This document shows, in pieces, positions 44,716 through 52,925 of a stretch of DNA of 64,000 nucleotides; within the stretch, counting starts at the first letter, position 1; every line of letters begins with the position of its first letter. Source of the DNA: Gracilibacillus alcaliphilus (lineage in GTDB: Bacteria > Bacillota > Bacilli > Bacillales > Amphibacillaceae); the NCBI RefSeq assembly GCF_016909015.1, contig NZ_JAFBFA010000011.1, positions 1 through 64,000 on the forward strand. The letters are read 5' to 3'. Made by a program: the position numbers and the translations under genes. Below the pieces are notes generated by a model. That model ran no database searches. It worked only from the letters and a program-made list of their open reading frames with translations, and was not told the origin of the DNA.

Positions 44716-44977
44716 TTCTTTAGGAGTAATCGAGACAAGAGGTTTAACAGCAGCAATTGAGGCAGCAGATGCCATGTTAAAGGCAGCAAATGTCGAAATA
44801 GTCGGCAGTGAAAAAATTGGATCAGGCTTAGTGTCTGTTATTATCAAAGGTGATGTAGGCGCGGTAAAAGCAGCGACAGAAGTTGGTGCAGAAGCAGCAG
44901 GTCGTGTAGGCGAAGTAGTGGCAGTCCATGTGATTCCAAGACCACACAGTGATGTAAATAAATTATTACAACTATAA
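44708..44977 (+). CDS. BMC-H shell protein, PduA/PduJ-like copy 1
   Basis: 89 residues, the canonical major hexamer: G-V-I-E-T-R-G-L-T-A-A-I-E-A-A-D, pore K-I-G-S-G, G-D-V-G-A-V-K-A-A-T, H-V-I-P-R-P-H. AAGGAGG precedes the ATG. Nearly identical to the next gene (one difference in the first 80 residues). Confidence 0.95.
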   Translation: MSDSLGVIETRGLTAAIEAADAMLKAANVEIVGSEKIGSGLVSVIIKGDVGAVKAATEVGAEAAGRVGEVVAVHVIPRPHSDVNKLLQL

Positions 44978-45004
44978 TCTGAATTTTACCAAGGAGGAAC
45001 TAAC

Positions 45005-45280
45005 ATGAGCGATTCATTAGGTGTAATTGAAACAAGAGGTTTAACAGCGGCAATTGAGGCAGCAGATGCCATGCTTAAGGCGGCAAACGTGGAGGTAGTC
45101 GGCAGTGAGAAGATTGGTTCAGGCTTAGTGTCTGTTATTATCAAAGGTGATGTAGGCGCAGTGAAAGCAGCGACAGAAGTTGGTGCAGAAGCAGCAGGCC
45201 GTGTAGGTGAAGTAGTAGCAGTCCATGTGATCCCAAGACCACATAGCGACGTGTCCAAAATCTTACCAGCGTTTCAATAA
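45005..45280 (+). CDS. BMC-H shell protein, PduA/PduJ-like copy 2
   Basis: 91 residues, differing from copy 1 mainly at one Ile/Val and in the last ten residues (S-K-I-L-P-A-F-Q). Same K-I-G-S-G pore. Long stretches are identical in DNA, marking a recent tandem duplication or gene conversion. Probably a main facet protein. Confidence 0.95.
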   Translation: MSDSLGVIETRGLTAAIEAADAMLKAANVEVVGSEKIGSGLVSVIIKGDVGAVKAATEVGAEAAGRVGEVVAVHVIPRPHSDVSKILPAFQ

Positions 45281-45295
45281 AAGGTGGTCAGTTAG

Positions 45296-45958
45296 ATGAC
45301 AGGGAAGAAGGAAGAACTCTACCATGTCATTATGGAAGCAGTAATGACGGAATTACAACAACGTGAGATAGCAGTCACTTCAGATTCAGCACAAAAGGTG
45401 CCAGTAAGTGTGTCCGCTCGCCATGTTCATCTGGAACAGCGTCATGCCGATCTTTTATTTGGCAAGGGCTATACATTTACGAAACACCGAGATATTTCTC
45501 AGCCTGGCCAATACTCCTGTCAAGAACAAGTGACTATTGTTGGACCGAAGCAGCGCTTAGAGCGTGTACGGATTGTGGCACCTTTAAGGCAGCAGACACA
45601 AGTAGAAATTTCGAAAACAGATGCCATTAAGCTAGGGGTCAACCCGCCTGTTCGTCATTCAGGTGATCTCAAGGATTCAGCGCCGGTAACGATTATTGGA
45701 CCTAAAGGAAGCATCGAACTGGAAGAAGGCTGTATTATCGCCGACCGTCATATCCATATGTCTCCTGAAGATGCCCGTCTATATGGTGTTGCTAATCATC
45801 AAAAGGTAAAAATCGAAATCGACGGTGAAAAAGGCGGCATGATGTATGGAGTGACTGTAAGGGTTAGTGATCGTTATGTCTTAGATATGCATATCGATAC
45901 AGATGATGCCAATGCGTTTGGAATCAAGGGTGGGGAATATTTGACTTTAATCAAGTAA
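45296..45958 (+). CDS. pduL: phosphate propanoyltransferase PduL with N-terminal targeting helix
   Basis: 220 residues. N-terminal helix E-E-L-Y-H-V-I-M-E-A-V-M-T-E-L (about 6-20) and linker, then two PduL domains. Zinc-site histidines in S-A-R-H-V-H-L, D-R-H-I-H-M and D-M-H-I-D-T-D-D-A-N are intact. Converts acyl-CoA and phosphate to acyl phosphate, regenerating CoA within the shell. Its presence completes the core of a metabolosome with aldehyde dehydrogenase. Confidence 0.94.
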   Translation: MTGKKEELYHVIMEAVMTELQQREIAVTSDSAQKVPVSVSARHVHLEQRHADLLFGKGYTFTKHRDISQPGQYSCQEQVTIVGPKQRLERVRIVAPLRQQTQVEISKTDAIKLGVNPPVRHSGDLKDSAPVTIIGPKGSIELEEGCIIADRHIHMSPEDARLYGVANHQKVKIEIDGEKGGMMYGVTVRVSDRYVLDMHIDTDDANAFGIKGGEYLTLIK

Positions 45959-45982
45959 ACCCTTATCCCAATAGTGGGGGTT

Positions 45983-46246
45983 ATGAATGTGGTAATCGGA
46001 AAAGTGATTAATAGAGTGGTTTCCACAAGAAAGTATGACAGCTTACAGGGCTATAAACTGCTTGTGATAGAGCCATATGATCAACCAGGAAAAGAAAGAT
46101 TTGTAGCAGCAGATATGATTGGTGCAGGTGAAGGAGAGTATGTACTTGTTAGCTTTGGAAGTGCTGCTCAACATGGTTTAACGAGAGAAGCCCCCATTGA
46201 TGCGGTTATCATTGGGATTTTGGATCAAGAACCAGAGGCTAGATAA
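45983..46246 (+). CDS. BMC vertex pentamer protein (EutN/CcmL family)
   Basis: About 87 residues. I-G-K-V-I-N-R-V-V-S-T-R-K, L-L-V-I-E-P-Y-D, A-D-M-I-G-A-G-E-G-E-Y-V-L and D-A-V-I-I-G-I-L-D are typical of BMC-P proteins that cap the shell vertices. ATG 45983 is listed; GTG 45989, 8 bases after TGGGGG, may be the true start. Confidence 0.92.
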   Translation: MNVVIGKVINRVVSTRKYDSLQGYKLLVIEPYDQPGKERFVAADMIGAGEGEYVLVSFGSAAQHGLTREAPIDAVIIGILDQEPEAR

Positions 46247-46276
46247 GCTAGCAGGAATGAATAGGAGACGTGCGTC

Positions 46277-47608
46277 ATGAAGTTAATTGTAATCGGAGGA
46301 GTCGCGGCTGGTATGTCCGCGGCCTCTAAATTAAAAAGGGTAAATCCAACAGCAGAAGTAGTAGTATATGAACAAGGTGCATTTGTCTCATATGGCGCCT
46401 GTGGGCTGCCGTACTATGTTTCAGGTGAAAATGAGGATTATACCAAGATGATTGCACGCACGAAAGAGCAATTTCATGAACAGGGTATTCGTGTCTGTAC
46501 CGAGCATCAAGTCATCAAGCTTTCACCAGAACGAAAACAAGTGATGGTTAGAAATCTTCAAACTGGTCAGCTGTTTTTGGATACGTATGATAAACTCATG
46601 ATTGCAACGGGTACTACTCCGATTCTGCCGCCATTAGAAGGACTGTCCTTAAACAATATCCATGTTCTAAAGACATTAGAAGATGGGATTACCTTAAGGG
46701 AAAAGGTTGTACAGCCAGAGCATCAGCGAGTAGTTATTGTTGGCGCTGGTTATATTGGTATGGAGTTGGCAGAAGCCATGCACCAATTAGGCAAGCAAGT
46801 CCGGATTATCGAACAAATGGACCGAATTTTACTGCCGTTTGATCAAGAGATAACGGACATTGCAAGCAATCATTTAAAAGAAAAACAGCTTTCCCTGCAT
46901 TTGAATGAGTCTGTCAAAAGTTTTCAAGGAAACGGTCAGGTGGAACAGGTAACAACTAGCAAAGGAAGCTATCCAGCCGACTTAGTGGTGATGTCTATCG
47001 GTGTTCGCCCAGCGACTGAATTTTTGCAGGGCACAGGTATTCAATTAGCCAAAAACGGGGCTATTGTTGTTGATCGTGAAATGCGCACAAGTGTAGAAGA
47101 TATCTATGCAGCAGGTGATTGTGCTGAAGTCTATCACTATGTGAAACAGGAAAATACGTATTTGCCCTTAGGTACGAATGCCAATAAATGCGGCCGTATA
47201 GCAGGGGAGAATATAGCAGGTGCCCATCAGAAGTATATTGGGACATTGGGAAGTGCTGCCTTAAAGCTGATTGATTTAGAATTAGCCAGAACTGGTCTTT
47301 CCGAACAAGAGGCCAAAGATTTGGCGATCCCATATCAGGTAAGCTTTGTACAAGCAGCTAATCATCCTGGTTATTATCCTAATCAAACACCAATTTGGAT
47401 TAAACTGATTTGTGAGCAAGGCACTAAACGTGTTCTAGGTGCGCAGGCAATAGGCAATCAAGGGGTTGTCTTGCGTATTGATATGTTTGCTATCGCTATT
47501 CAGAACCAAATGCCAGCAGATCAGCTTGGTATGACAGATTTATGTTATGCCCCGCCTTTTGCAGGTGTGTGGGATGCTGTCCATATTGCAAGTAATGCGA
47601 TCAAGTAA
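46277..47608 (+). CDS. CoA-disulfide reductase / NADH oxidase-like flavoprotein
   Basis: 443 residues, FAD fold G-G-V-A-A-G-M-S-A-A at the N-terminus, active Cys42 in S-Y-G-A-C-G-L-P-Y-Y, NAD fold V-G-A-G-Y-I-G-M-E-L-A, and D-I-Y-A-A-G-D-C-A-E. Members reduce CoA disulfide or polysulfides, or oxidise NADH with oxygen. No alcohol dehydrogenase is present in this locus, so this may be what regenerates NAD+ or keeps CoA reduced. No targeting extension is seen at either end. Confidence 0.88.
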   Translation: MKLIVIGGVAAGMSAASKLKRVNPTAEVVVYEQGAFVSYGACGLPYYVSGENEDYTKMIARTKEQFHEQGIRVCTEHQVIKLSPERKQVMVRNLQTGQLFLDTYDKLMIATGTTPILPPLEGLSLNNIHVLKTLEDGITLREKVVQPEHQRVVIVGAGYIGMELAEAMHQLGKQVRIIEQMDRILLPFDQEITDIASNHLKEKQLSLHLNESVKSFQGNGQVEQVTTSKGSYPADLVVMSIGVRPATEFLQGTGIQLAKNGAIVVDREMRTSVEDIYAAGDCAEVYHYVKQENTYLPLGTNANKCGRIAGENIAGAHQKYIGTLGSAALKLIDLELARTGLSEQEAKDLAIPYQVSFVQAANHPGYYPNQTPIWIKLICEQGTKRVLGAQAIGNQGVVLRIDMFAIAIQNQMPADQLGMTDLCYAPPFAGVWDAVHIASNAIK

Positions 47609-47682
47609 GACTACTTCTATCAGCATCCCAATCAAATGGGGTGCTTTTTGAGAACAAGGAACAAAGGCAGGAGGTGATTCAC

Positions 47683-48516
47683 GTGACAAAAGTAAAAGCT
47701 TTGAATGAAGTTGCAGCATCTGTGGAAGATGGTGCGACACTTGCCTTAGGTGGAAATGTGCTGCATCGAGCACCAATGGCATTTGTGCGAGAACTTGCAC
47801 GCCAAGAAAAAAGAAAATTACGAGTAGTAAAAACAGCTGGAGCACATGATATCGATCTACTTTGTGCCGTTGGAGCTGTTGATCAGGTTGATGCAGGGTT
47901 CGTTAGTTATGAAACGGTATATGGCTTGCCGCCTCACTACCGAAAGGCTGTACAAACCGGGGTAGTGAAGGCCAATGAACATGCCTGTTACACCGTTATT
48001 AGCGCCTTAAGGGCAGCAAAGACCAATGTCCCATTCATGCCAGTCAGCGGCTTGAAATATGGAGATTTAATTGAGAAAAACGACTATTTTGTAGTGGTGG
48101 AGGATCCATTTACGGGAGAGCCGGTAACATTAGTCCGTGCGATTGTACCAGATGTAGCGGTTATCCATGTTCAGGAATGTGATAAAAATGGAAATGCAAT
48201 CATCCATGGTCCGAAATTTGAGGATGTGTTAATGTCACGTGCTGCCAACCGTGTAATTATTACAACGGAACAGGTGGTATCCGATTTTACGATTAAACAG
48301 CAAAAGGAACGGATTGATATACCAGGCTTTTTAGTAGAGGCTGTAGTGAAAGTGCCTAAAGGTGCAGCACCTGCCGCTTGTTACCCAGCCTATGATGTAG
48401 ATGACCGGGCCTTAAGGGAGTTTTTACAGTTGAAGGAAGCGGATCAAATTAGCCACTTTATTCATCGATATGATCAACAAGACCATCGTGAGGTCAGGGG
48501 GGAGCGCAAATGGTAA
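47683..48516 (+). CDS. CoA transferase alpha subunit (GctA-like)
   Basis: 277 residues from GTG 47683, directly after AGGAGGTGAT; the frame opens at 47641 without a site. Family I CoA-transferase fold with L-A-L-G-G-N-V-L-H-R-A-P-M, M-P-V-S-G-L-K-Y-G-D and N-A-I-I-H-G-P-K-F. Overlaps the beta subunit by 7 bases. Closest in look to glutaconate-type or IpdA-like transferases. Could move CoA from methylthioacetyl-CoA or acetyl-CoA to another acid. Confidence 0.82.
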   Translation: MTKVKALNEVAASVEDGATLALGGNVLHRAPMAFVRELARQEKRKLRVVKTAGAHDIDLLCAVGAVDQVDAGFVSYETVYGLPPHYRKAVQTGVVKANEHACYTVISALRAAKTNVPFMPVSGLKYGDLIEKNDYFVVVEDPFTGEPVTLVRAIVPDVAVIHVQECDKNGNAIIHGPKFEDVLMSRAANRVIITTEQVVSDFTIKQQKERIDIPGFLVEAVVKVPKGAAPAACYPAYDVDDRALREFLQLKEADQISHFIHRYDQQDHREVRGERKW

Positions 48517-49235
48517 ATCAGAAATATCGGCTTAGTGATTTAATGACTTGTGTAATTGCTGATATGTTAGAAGATGGTGAAACCGTGTTCCATGGTGTGT
48601 CCTCTCAATTACCAATGGTTGCTATGCATTTGGCAAGGCATATGCATGCCCCTCATTTAGTGCATCTCAATATTCCAGGAGGCGTAAATCCAAGCTCGAT
48701 CAAAAAAGCTGCCTTTTCATCAGCAGGTCCAGATTTAGTGGAAAGCAGTGAAGCTTATTTTCAATTAGACGAAGTTTTCGATTTATCCATGCGTGGAAAA
48801 CTGGATGTAGCTTTTTTAGGCGGGATTCAATTTGATATGCATGGAAATGTTAATGCCTCTGTGATTGGTGATTACCATCGGCCTAAGGTGCGTTTACCAG
48901 GTGGAGCAGGCAGTGCAGTGCTTATACCGACAGCAAAAAAGGCCATTATTTGGCGGACCAAACATGATATACGCACATTTGTAAAACAAGTCGATTTTGT
49001 CACAACGAGAGGTAATCTGTGGAAGATTGTAACGCCATTATGCGTGTTTATTTTTCGGAATAATAGACTAGAATTGGATTCGGTCCATCCTCATACTACC
49101 ATAGAGGAAGTCCAAGAACATACGGGATTCCCGCTTATTTATGATGAGGTTCGATATACCAAAGCGCCAACCACCAAACAAATGCAGTTATTAAGACAGC
49201 TGGATCCACATGATTATCGTTCTGCTGAATTTTAG
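48510..49235 (+). CDS. CoA transferase beta subunit (GctB-like)
   Basis: 241 residues. S-S-Q-L-P-M-V-A-M-H-L-A-R, S-M-R-G-K-L-D-V-A-F-L-G-G-I-Q-F-D and G-N-V-N-A-S-V are conserved beta-subunit blocks, followed by R-L-P-G-G-A-G. A clear catalytic E-N-G triad is not seen; the likeliest position has E-S-S-E-A-Y, so transferase rather than hydrolase activity is uncertain. Ends the BMC operon before a strong terminator. Confidence 0.8.
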   Translation: MVNQKYRLSDLMTCVIADMLEDGETVFHGVSSQLPMVAMHLARHMHAPHLVHLNIPGGVNPSSIKKAAFSSAGPDLVESSEAYFQLDEVFDLSMRGKLDVAFLGGIQFDMHGNVNASVIGDYHRPKVRLPGGAGSAVLIPTAKKAIIWRTKHDIRTFVKQVDFVTTRGNLWKIVTPLCVFIFRNNRLELDSVHPHTTIEEVQEHTGFPLIYDEVRYTKAPTTKQMQLLRQLDPHDYRSAEF

Positions 49236-49282
49236 CGAAAAGGTATGAAATTAATTATTTCCTGGGGAATAATGGGGGATGC

Positions 49283-49315
49283 AAAAAAACACAAAGGATC
49301 CTTTGTGTTTTTTTT
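49283..49315. terminator. bidirectional terminator ending the BMC operon
   Basis: Perfect palindrome AACACAAAGGATCCTTTGTGTT flanked by an A-run and eight T. Lies 47 bases after the CoA transferase stop and 26 before the MFS gene end. Confidence 0.9.
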
Positions 49316-49340
49316 GTAACCATCTATCTTATATACAACT

Positions 49341-50498
49341 TTACAATACTGGCTTCATTTGTTTGCTGTAAATATAGTAAACTATTAAGGCAAACAAAGA
49401 TAAGATAACGCCAGACACATAAGGCAAGACAATGGTCACCCCATATAACAAACCTCCCAAAGGCGGCCCAATGATCCGTCCTAATGAATCAAAAGAGGAT
49501 AACAAGCCGGTTGTTTGCCCATAACCTGATTTGACGGTTTTGGTTAGAAGGGAGGAAACACTTGGGCGAATTAAGCCATTACCTAACCCGAAAATGGTGA
49601 GGAAGATGGCTGCCGTAAGAAAGTTTTGGACAAGCAAGATTAAGGCAAAGCCAACCGCAGAAACGATAATACCGATTTGGATTACTTTTCCTTCCCCCAA
49701 ACTTTTTGTCATCCGCCCGACAAGACCGCCTTGTACGATGGCTCCGGCTAATCCCATAATCATAAAGATATACCCAAGTTCAATTGTACCTAACCCGGCT
49801 CGTTCATAAGCAAAATAAGCAAAGGTTGCCTCTAATCCAGCTAGAGAAATCGATACAAACCATTGCAGAATATATAGATTAGCAATAGGACTCTTTAAGC
49901 CGTCTAAGATAGAACCGCGCTTTTTGCCGCTGGTATGGCTGGTTTCTGTCAGGGATTCCTTTAGTACAAATAGTACAAGGAAAAAGGTTAACAAAGAAGA
50001 AATACCAGACAAAAAGAAAGGCAATGCTAAGTTAGTAGCAGAGAAGACTCCACCAATGGCTGGTCCGAATATAAACCCAAGTCCAACAGCAGCACCAATA
50101 ATTCCCATACCTTTCCCGCGGTCTTCTTCGCTTGTAATATCGGCTACATAGGCAGTAACTGTCGGCATATTAGCTGCAGATAACATGCCGCCAATAATCC
50201 TTGCTGCAAACAGCATCCATAACTGTGAGGCCAGCCCTAATAAGAAAAAGGAAATAGCCAACCCGGCAATTCCGATAAGCAGCACAGGTTTACGGCCAAT
50301 TTTATCAGAAATACGTCCCCACATAGGTGCGAATAGGAATTGCATAACAGAATAGGTTGCCATTAATAAACCTAATTGAAAAGGTGTAGCACCAAGTTCT
50401 TCGGCATAAAACGGCAATACAGGGATGATAATCCCGAATCCGACCATAACGAAGAACATAACAGCAAATAAAATAGCAAGTACTTTTTTTGATTTCAA
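49341..50498 (-). CDS. MFS efflux transporter
   Basis: 385 residues from TTG 50498 with GGAGTGAG upstream; the longer frame to 50525 has no site. Twelve helices. Motif A G-R-I-S-D-K-I-G-R-K-P and motif C-like G-L-G-F-I-F-G-P-A-I-G-G place it with drug:H+ antiporters (TetA/NorA group). Convergent to the BMC operon, so not part of it. Substrate unknown. Confidence 0.85.
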   Translation of the reverse strand: MKSKKVLAILFAVMFFVMVGFGIIIPVLPFYAEELGATPFQLGLLMATYSVMQFLFAPMWGRISDKIGRKPVLLIGIAGLAISFFLLGLASQLWMLFAARIIGGMLSAANMPTVTAYVADITSEEDRGKGMGIIGAAVGLGFIFGPAIGGVFSATNLALPFFLSGISSLLTFFLVLFVLKESLTETSHTSGKKRGSILDGLKSPIANLYILQWFVSISLAGLEATFAYFAYERAGLGTIELGYIFMIMGLAGAIVQGGLVGRMTKSLGEGKVIQIGIIVSAVGFALILLVQNFLTAAIFLTIFGLGNGLIRPSVSSLLTKTVKSGYGQTTGLLSSFDSLGRIIGPPLGGLLYGVTIVLPYVSGVILSLFALIVYYIYSKQMKPVL

Positions 50499-50698
50499 CG
50501 ATCTCACTCCAGAAAATGAAAGCAATCTATTACAGATGTTTCCATGTTAGATTTGTCTCGGTGCAGTCATCTGTATAATTCCCACCTCAAAAACAGAATG
50601 ATTTAAATGAGAAATTACGGACGTTAACACCCCGTTTGATGCAACTAATATTTAATGGGGGATGAAGAAAACCCCTTACATGATGACGACCTGCTTAT

Positions 50699-51409
50699 TT
50701 ACAGGTTCATTCTTTCATTCAACATATCGAACAGTTCATCCACTTGATCAAGTGTGTAGTCAGCAGTTACTTGGGTACTTGCTGCCTCACGGTGACGATG
50801 ATTAAGCCAGATGACCTGCCATCCAGCTTGTTTTGCCCCTATCACATCATGTTCAAAGGAATCACCAATATACAAGGTAGAAGTTCTCTCTAAATCTAAC
50901 TGTTGCTCTACAAACTGAAAGACTTCCAGATCCGGTTTCGAATAGCCAATTTGTTCGGAAACAAAAATATGGTCAGCTGGAATCCATCTCGTCAAGCCAA
51001 GTTGTGTAACTTTCATCATTTGATGATCATATTCGCCATTAGTTAACACGGCTAATTGAACAGGACTTGCATGCAATTGATGAAGCAGTTGTTTCATAGC
51101 AGGAAATAGTTCAATCTTTCGTTGTTCTTGCACATAGAATTGTTGAAAAGCGATTGCCTGTTGCTCATCTATGGTTATGAAAAAGTCGGCACATGCCTTG
51201 CGAATTCGATAAGTCTGCAACTCTAATGCCGTTATTTCACCACTCATATGCTTTTCAAACACTTCATCACTATATTCCCTGCTCCTTTTGTAGAGGGCAA
51301 GTATCTGCTCTTCACTAAAAGAAGAAGCAATATGTTGTTTTACAGTGCGGCGAAAAGGCTGCAGCTGGTCGTATAATGTATCATCTACATCGAAAATAAT
51401 CGTTTGCAT
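50699..51409 (-). CDS. HAD-superfamily hydrolase (YjjG/YfnB-like)
   Basis: 236 residues. Motif I D-V-D-D-T near the N-terminus (nucleophile Asp), motif II L-T-N-G, motif III Lys in Y-S-K-P-D and motif IV G-D-S-F-E-H-D, all present. Helical cap between. Likely a nucleotide or sugar phosphate phosphatase. Independent gene. Confidence 0.87.
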   Translation of the reverse strand: MQTIIFDVDDTLYDQLQPFRRTVKQHIASSFSEEQILALYKRSREYSDEVFEKHMSGEITALELQTYRIRKACADFFITIDEQQAIAFQQFYVQEQRKIELFPAMKQLLHQLHASPVQLAVLTNGEYDHQMMKVTQLGLTRWIPADHIFVSEQIGYSKPDLEVFQFVEQQLDLERTSTLYIGDSFEHDVIGAKQAGWQVIWLNHRHREAASTQVTADYTLDQVDELFDMLNERMNL

Positions 51410-51568
51410 CTTTGTTCCGTCCTAATTATCAGATTTTGTTTTTATTTTTAAAAACCATCCTCTATTTTATCACATTTTCATAAGGGAAGCTGTTACGATT
51501 TTCGTACTAATTTTTGGTTGTTCTATTTGACACAGTCGATAAATTAACAAAAATACCACAATTTTCGA

Positions 51569-51597
51569 TTGAAAAATGGTCAGAAACTTGTTATAAT
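51569..51597 (+). promoter_or_regulatory. promoter of serC
   Basis: TTGAAA (51569-51574), 17-base spacer, TATAAT (51592-51597). Expected start near 51604 just before the riboswitch. Confidence 0.8.
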
Positions 51598-51611
51598 TTT
51601 CACAAAGTTAA

Positions 51612-51688
51612 TTGGCTATGTGTAACTGGCGAGGGTGCGGATAACCGCAGGGGAGCACATATGATAGCTAGCCGCTCGCCTGGGCGAA
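51612..51688 (+). promoter_or_regulatory. ZTP (pfl) riboswitch upstream of serC
   Basis: Shows the class hallmarks in order: A-ACTGGCGAG, a hairpin TGCGG-ATAA-CCGCA, GGGGAGC, a variable linker, then GCCGCTCGCCTGGGC. This matches the pfl motif that binds ZMP/ZTP. A terminator stem directly follows, so ligand binding should prevent termination and raise serC when 10-formyl-tetrahydrofolate is short. Confidence 0.85.
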
Positions 51689-51716
51689 GGTAAGGAGACA
51701 GTTCCTTACCTCTTTG
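51688..51716 (+). terminator. expression-platform terminator of the ZTP riboswitch
   Basis: AGGTAAGGA and TCCTTACCT form a 9-bp stem with a 6-base loop followed by CTTTGTGTTT. Its left arm abuts the aptamer 3' end, allowing competition. Confidence 0.8.
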
Positions 51717-51746
51717 TGTTTAAAAATAGAAGGAGTGTGGTTAAAA

Positions 51747-52826
51747 ATGGATCGTGTATATAATTTCTCTGCCGGCCCATCTATGTTGCCCTTGGCAGTC
51801 TTAGAGAAGGCTCAAACAGAACTAACCAATTACAAGGGTTCTGGTATGTCTGTTATGGAAATAAGCCATCGTTCAGGCTTATTTACTGATATTATTACAG
51901 AGGCTGAGAACCTTTTAAGAGAACTGATGCAAATCCCAGATAATTATAAGGTGTTATTTGTTCAAGGAGGTGCCTCTCAACAATTTGCAGCCATTCCTTT
52001 AAATCTACACAAAAATGGTAAAGCAGATTACGTTAATACAGGTTCATGGTCTAAAAAAGCAATAAAAGAGGCCAAAAAATATCTAGAAGTGAATGAAATC
52101 GCCTCTTCAGCGGATCAAAATTTTACCTATATTCCAGCTATTACACCAGATATGATAGATCCAGAGGCGGATTATGTGCATATTACGACAAATAATACAA
52201 TTGAAGGTACCGCCTTCCGTGATATCCCTGATACAGGCAGTGTACCACTAGTGGCAGATATGTCTTCCAATATTCTTTCAGAAGAGATAGAAGTTTCTAA
52301 GTTTGGTTTAATTTATGCAGGGGCACAAAAGAATATTGGTCCGGCCGGACTAACTGTAGTGATTATCCGTGATGATTTAATTGGGCATGCCAGCCGAGCG
52401 TGTCCGACCATGTTGGATTACCAAACACATAGTGAGAGCGGCTCACTATATAATACACCATCAACATATGCTATTTATATCGCGAAGTTAGTATTTGAAT
52501 GGCTGAAAGAATTAGGCGGAATTAAGCAGCTGCAAACGCGTAATGAAAAAAAGGCCGCAACACTGTATGACTATATTGCGCAGTCTGATTTTTACGATTC
52601 TCCTGTAGAGGAAACAAGCCGTTCTATTATGAATATCCCATTTGTTATTCCCAATCATGACCTAGATGCAGAATTTGTAAAAGAAGCCAAGGAAGCTGGT
52701 TTGGAAACATTAAAAGGCCACCGCTCTGTTGGAGGAATGCGTGCCAGCATTTATAATGCCATGCCGCTTGATGGTGTAGAGGCACTAGTGTCCTTTATGG
52801 ATCGTTTTGCCCAAAAGCATTCATAA
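51747..52826 (+). CDS. serC: phosphoserine aminotransferase SerC
   Basis: 359 residues from ATG 51747 with AAGGAG upstream. Family start Y-N-F-S-A-G-P-S-M-L-P, PLP lysine Lys195 in A-G-A-Q-K-N-I-G-P-A-G, and S-V-G-G-M-R-A-S-I-Y-N-A at the end. Makes 3-phosphoserine on the way to serine, the main one-carbon donor. Riboswitch control ties it to folate status. serA and serB are not adjacent. Confidence 0.95.
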   Translation: MDRVYNFSAGPSMLPLAVLEKAQTELTNYKGSGMSVMEISHRSGLFTDIITEAENLLRELMQIPDNYKVLFVQGGASQQFAAIPLNLHKNGKADYVNTGSWSKKAIKEAKKYLEVNEIASSADQNFTYIPAITPDMIDPEADYVHITTNNTIEGTAFRDIPDTGSVPLVADMSSNILSEEIEVSKFGLIYAGAQKNIGPAGLTVVIIRDDLIGHASRACPTMLDYQTHSESGSLYNTPSTYAIYIAKLVFEWLKELGGIKQLQTRNEKKAATLYDYIAQSDFYDSPVEETSRSIMNIPFVIPNHDLDAEFVKEAKEAGLETLKGHRSVGGMRASIYNAMPLDGVEALVSFMDRFAQKHS

Positions 52827-52838
52827 AACATCTATTAG

Positions 52839-52868
52839 CCCTGCTTCAAAGCTGAAGCAGGGATTTAT
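52839..52868 (+). terminator. terminator of serC
   Basis: Perfect 9-bp stem CCCTGCTTC/GAAGCAGGG; the T-tract after it (ATTTATAAT) is weak. Confidence 0.65.
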
Positions 52869-52925
52869 AATCGATAGAATGGTTGACTATGTTTGAATCT
52901 GATATAATTAGTGGAGGGTAAGAAA

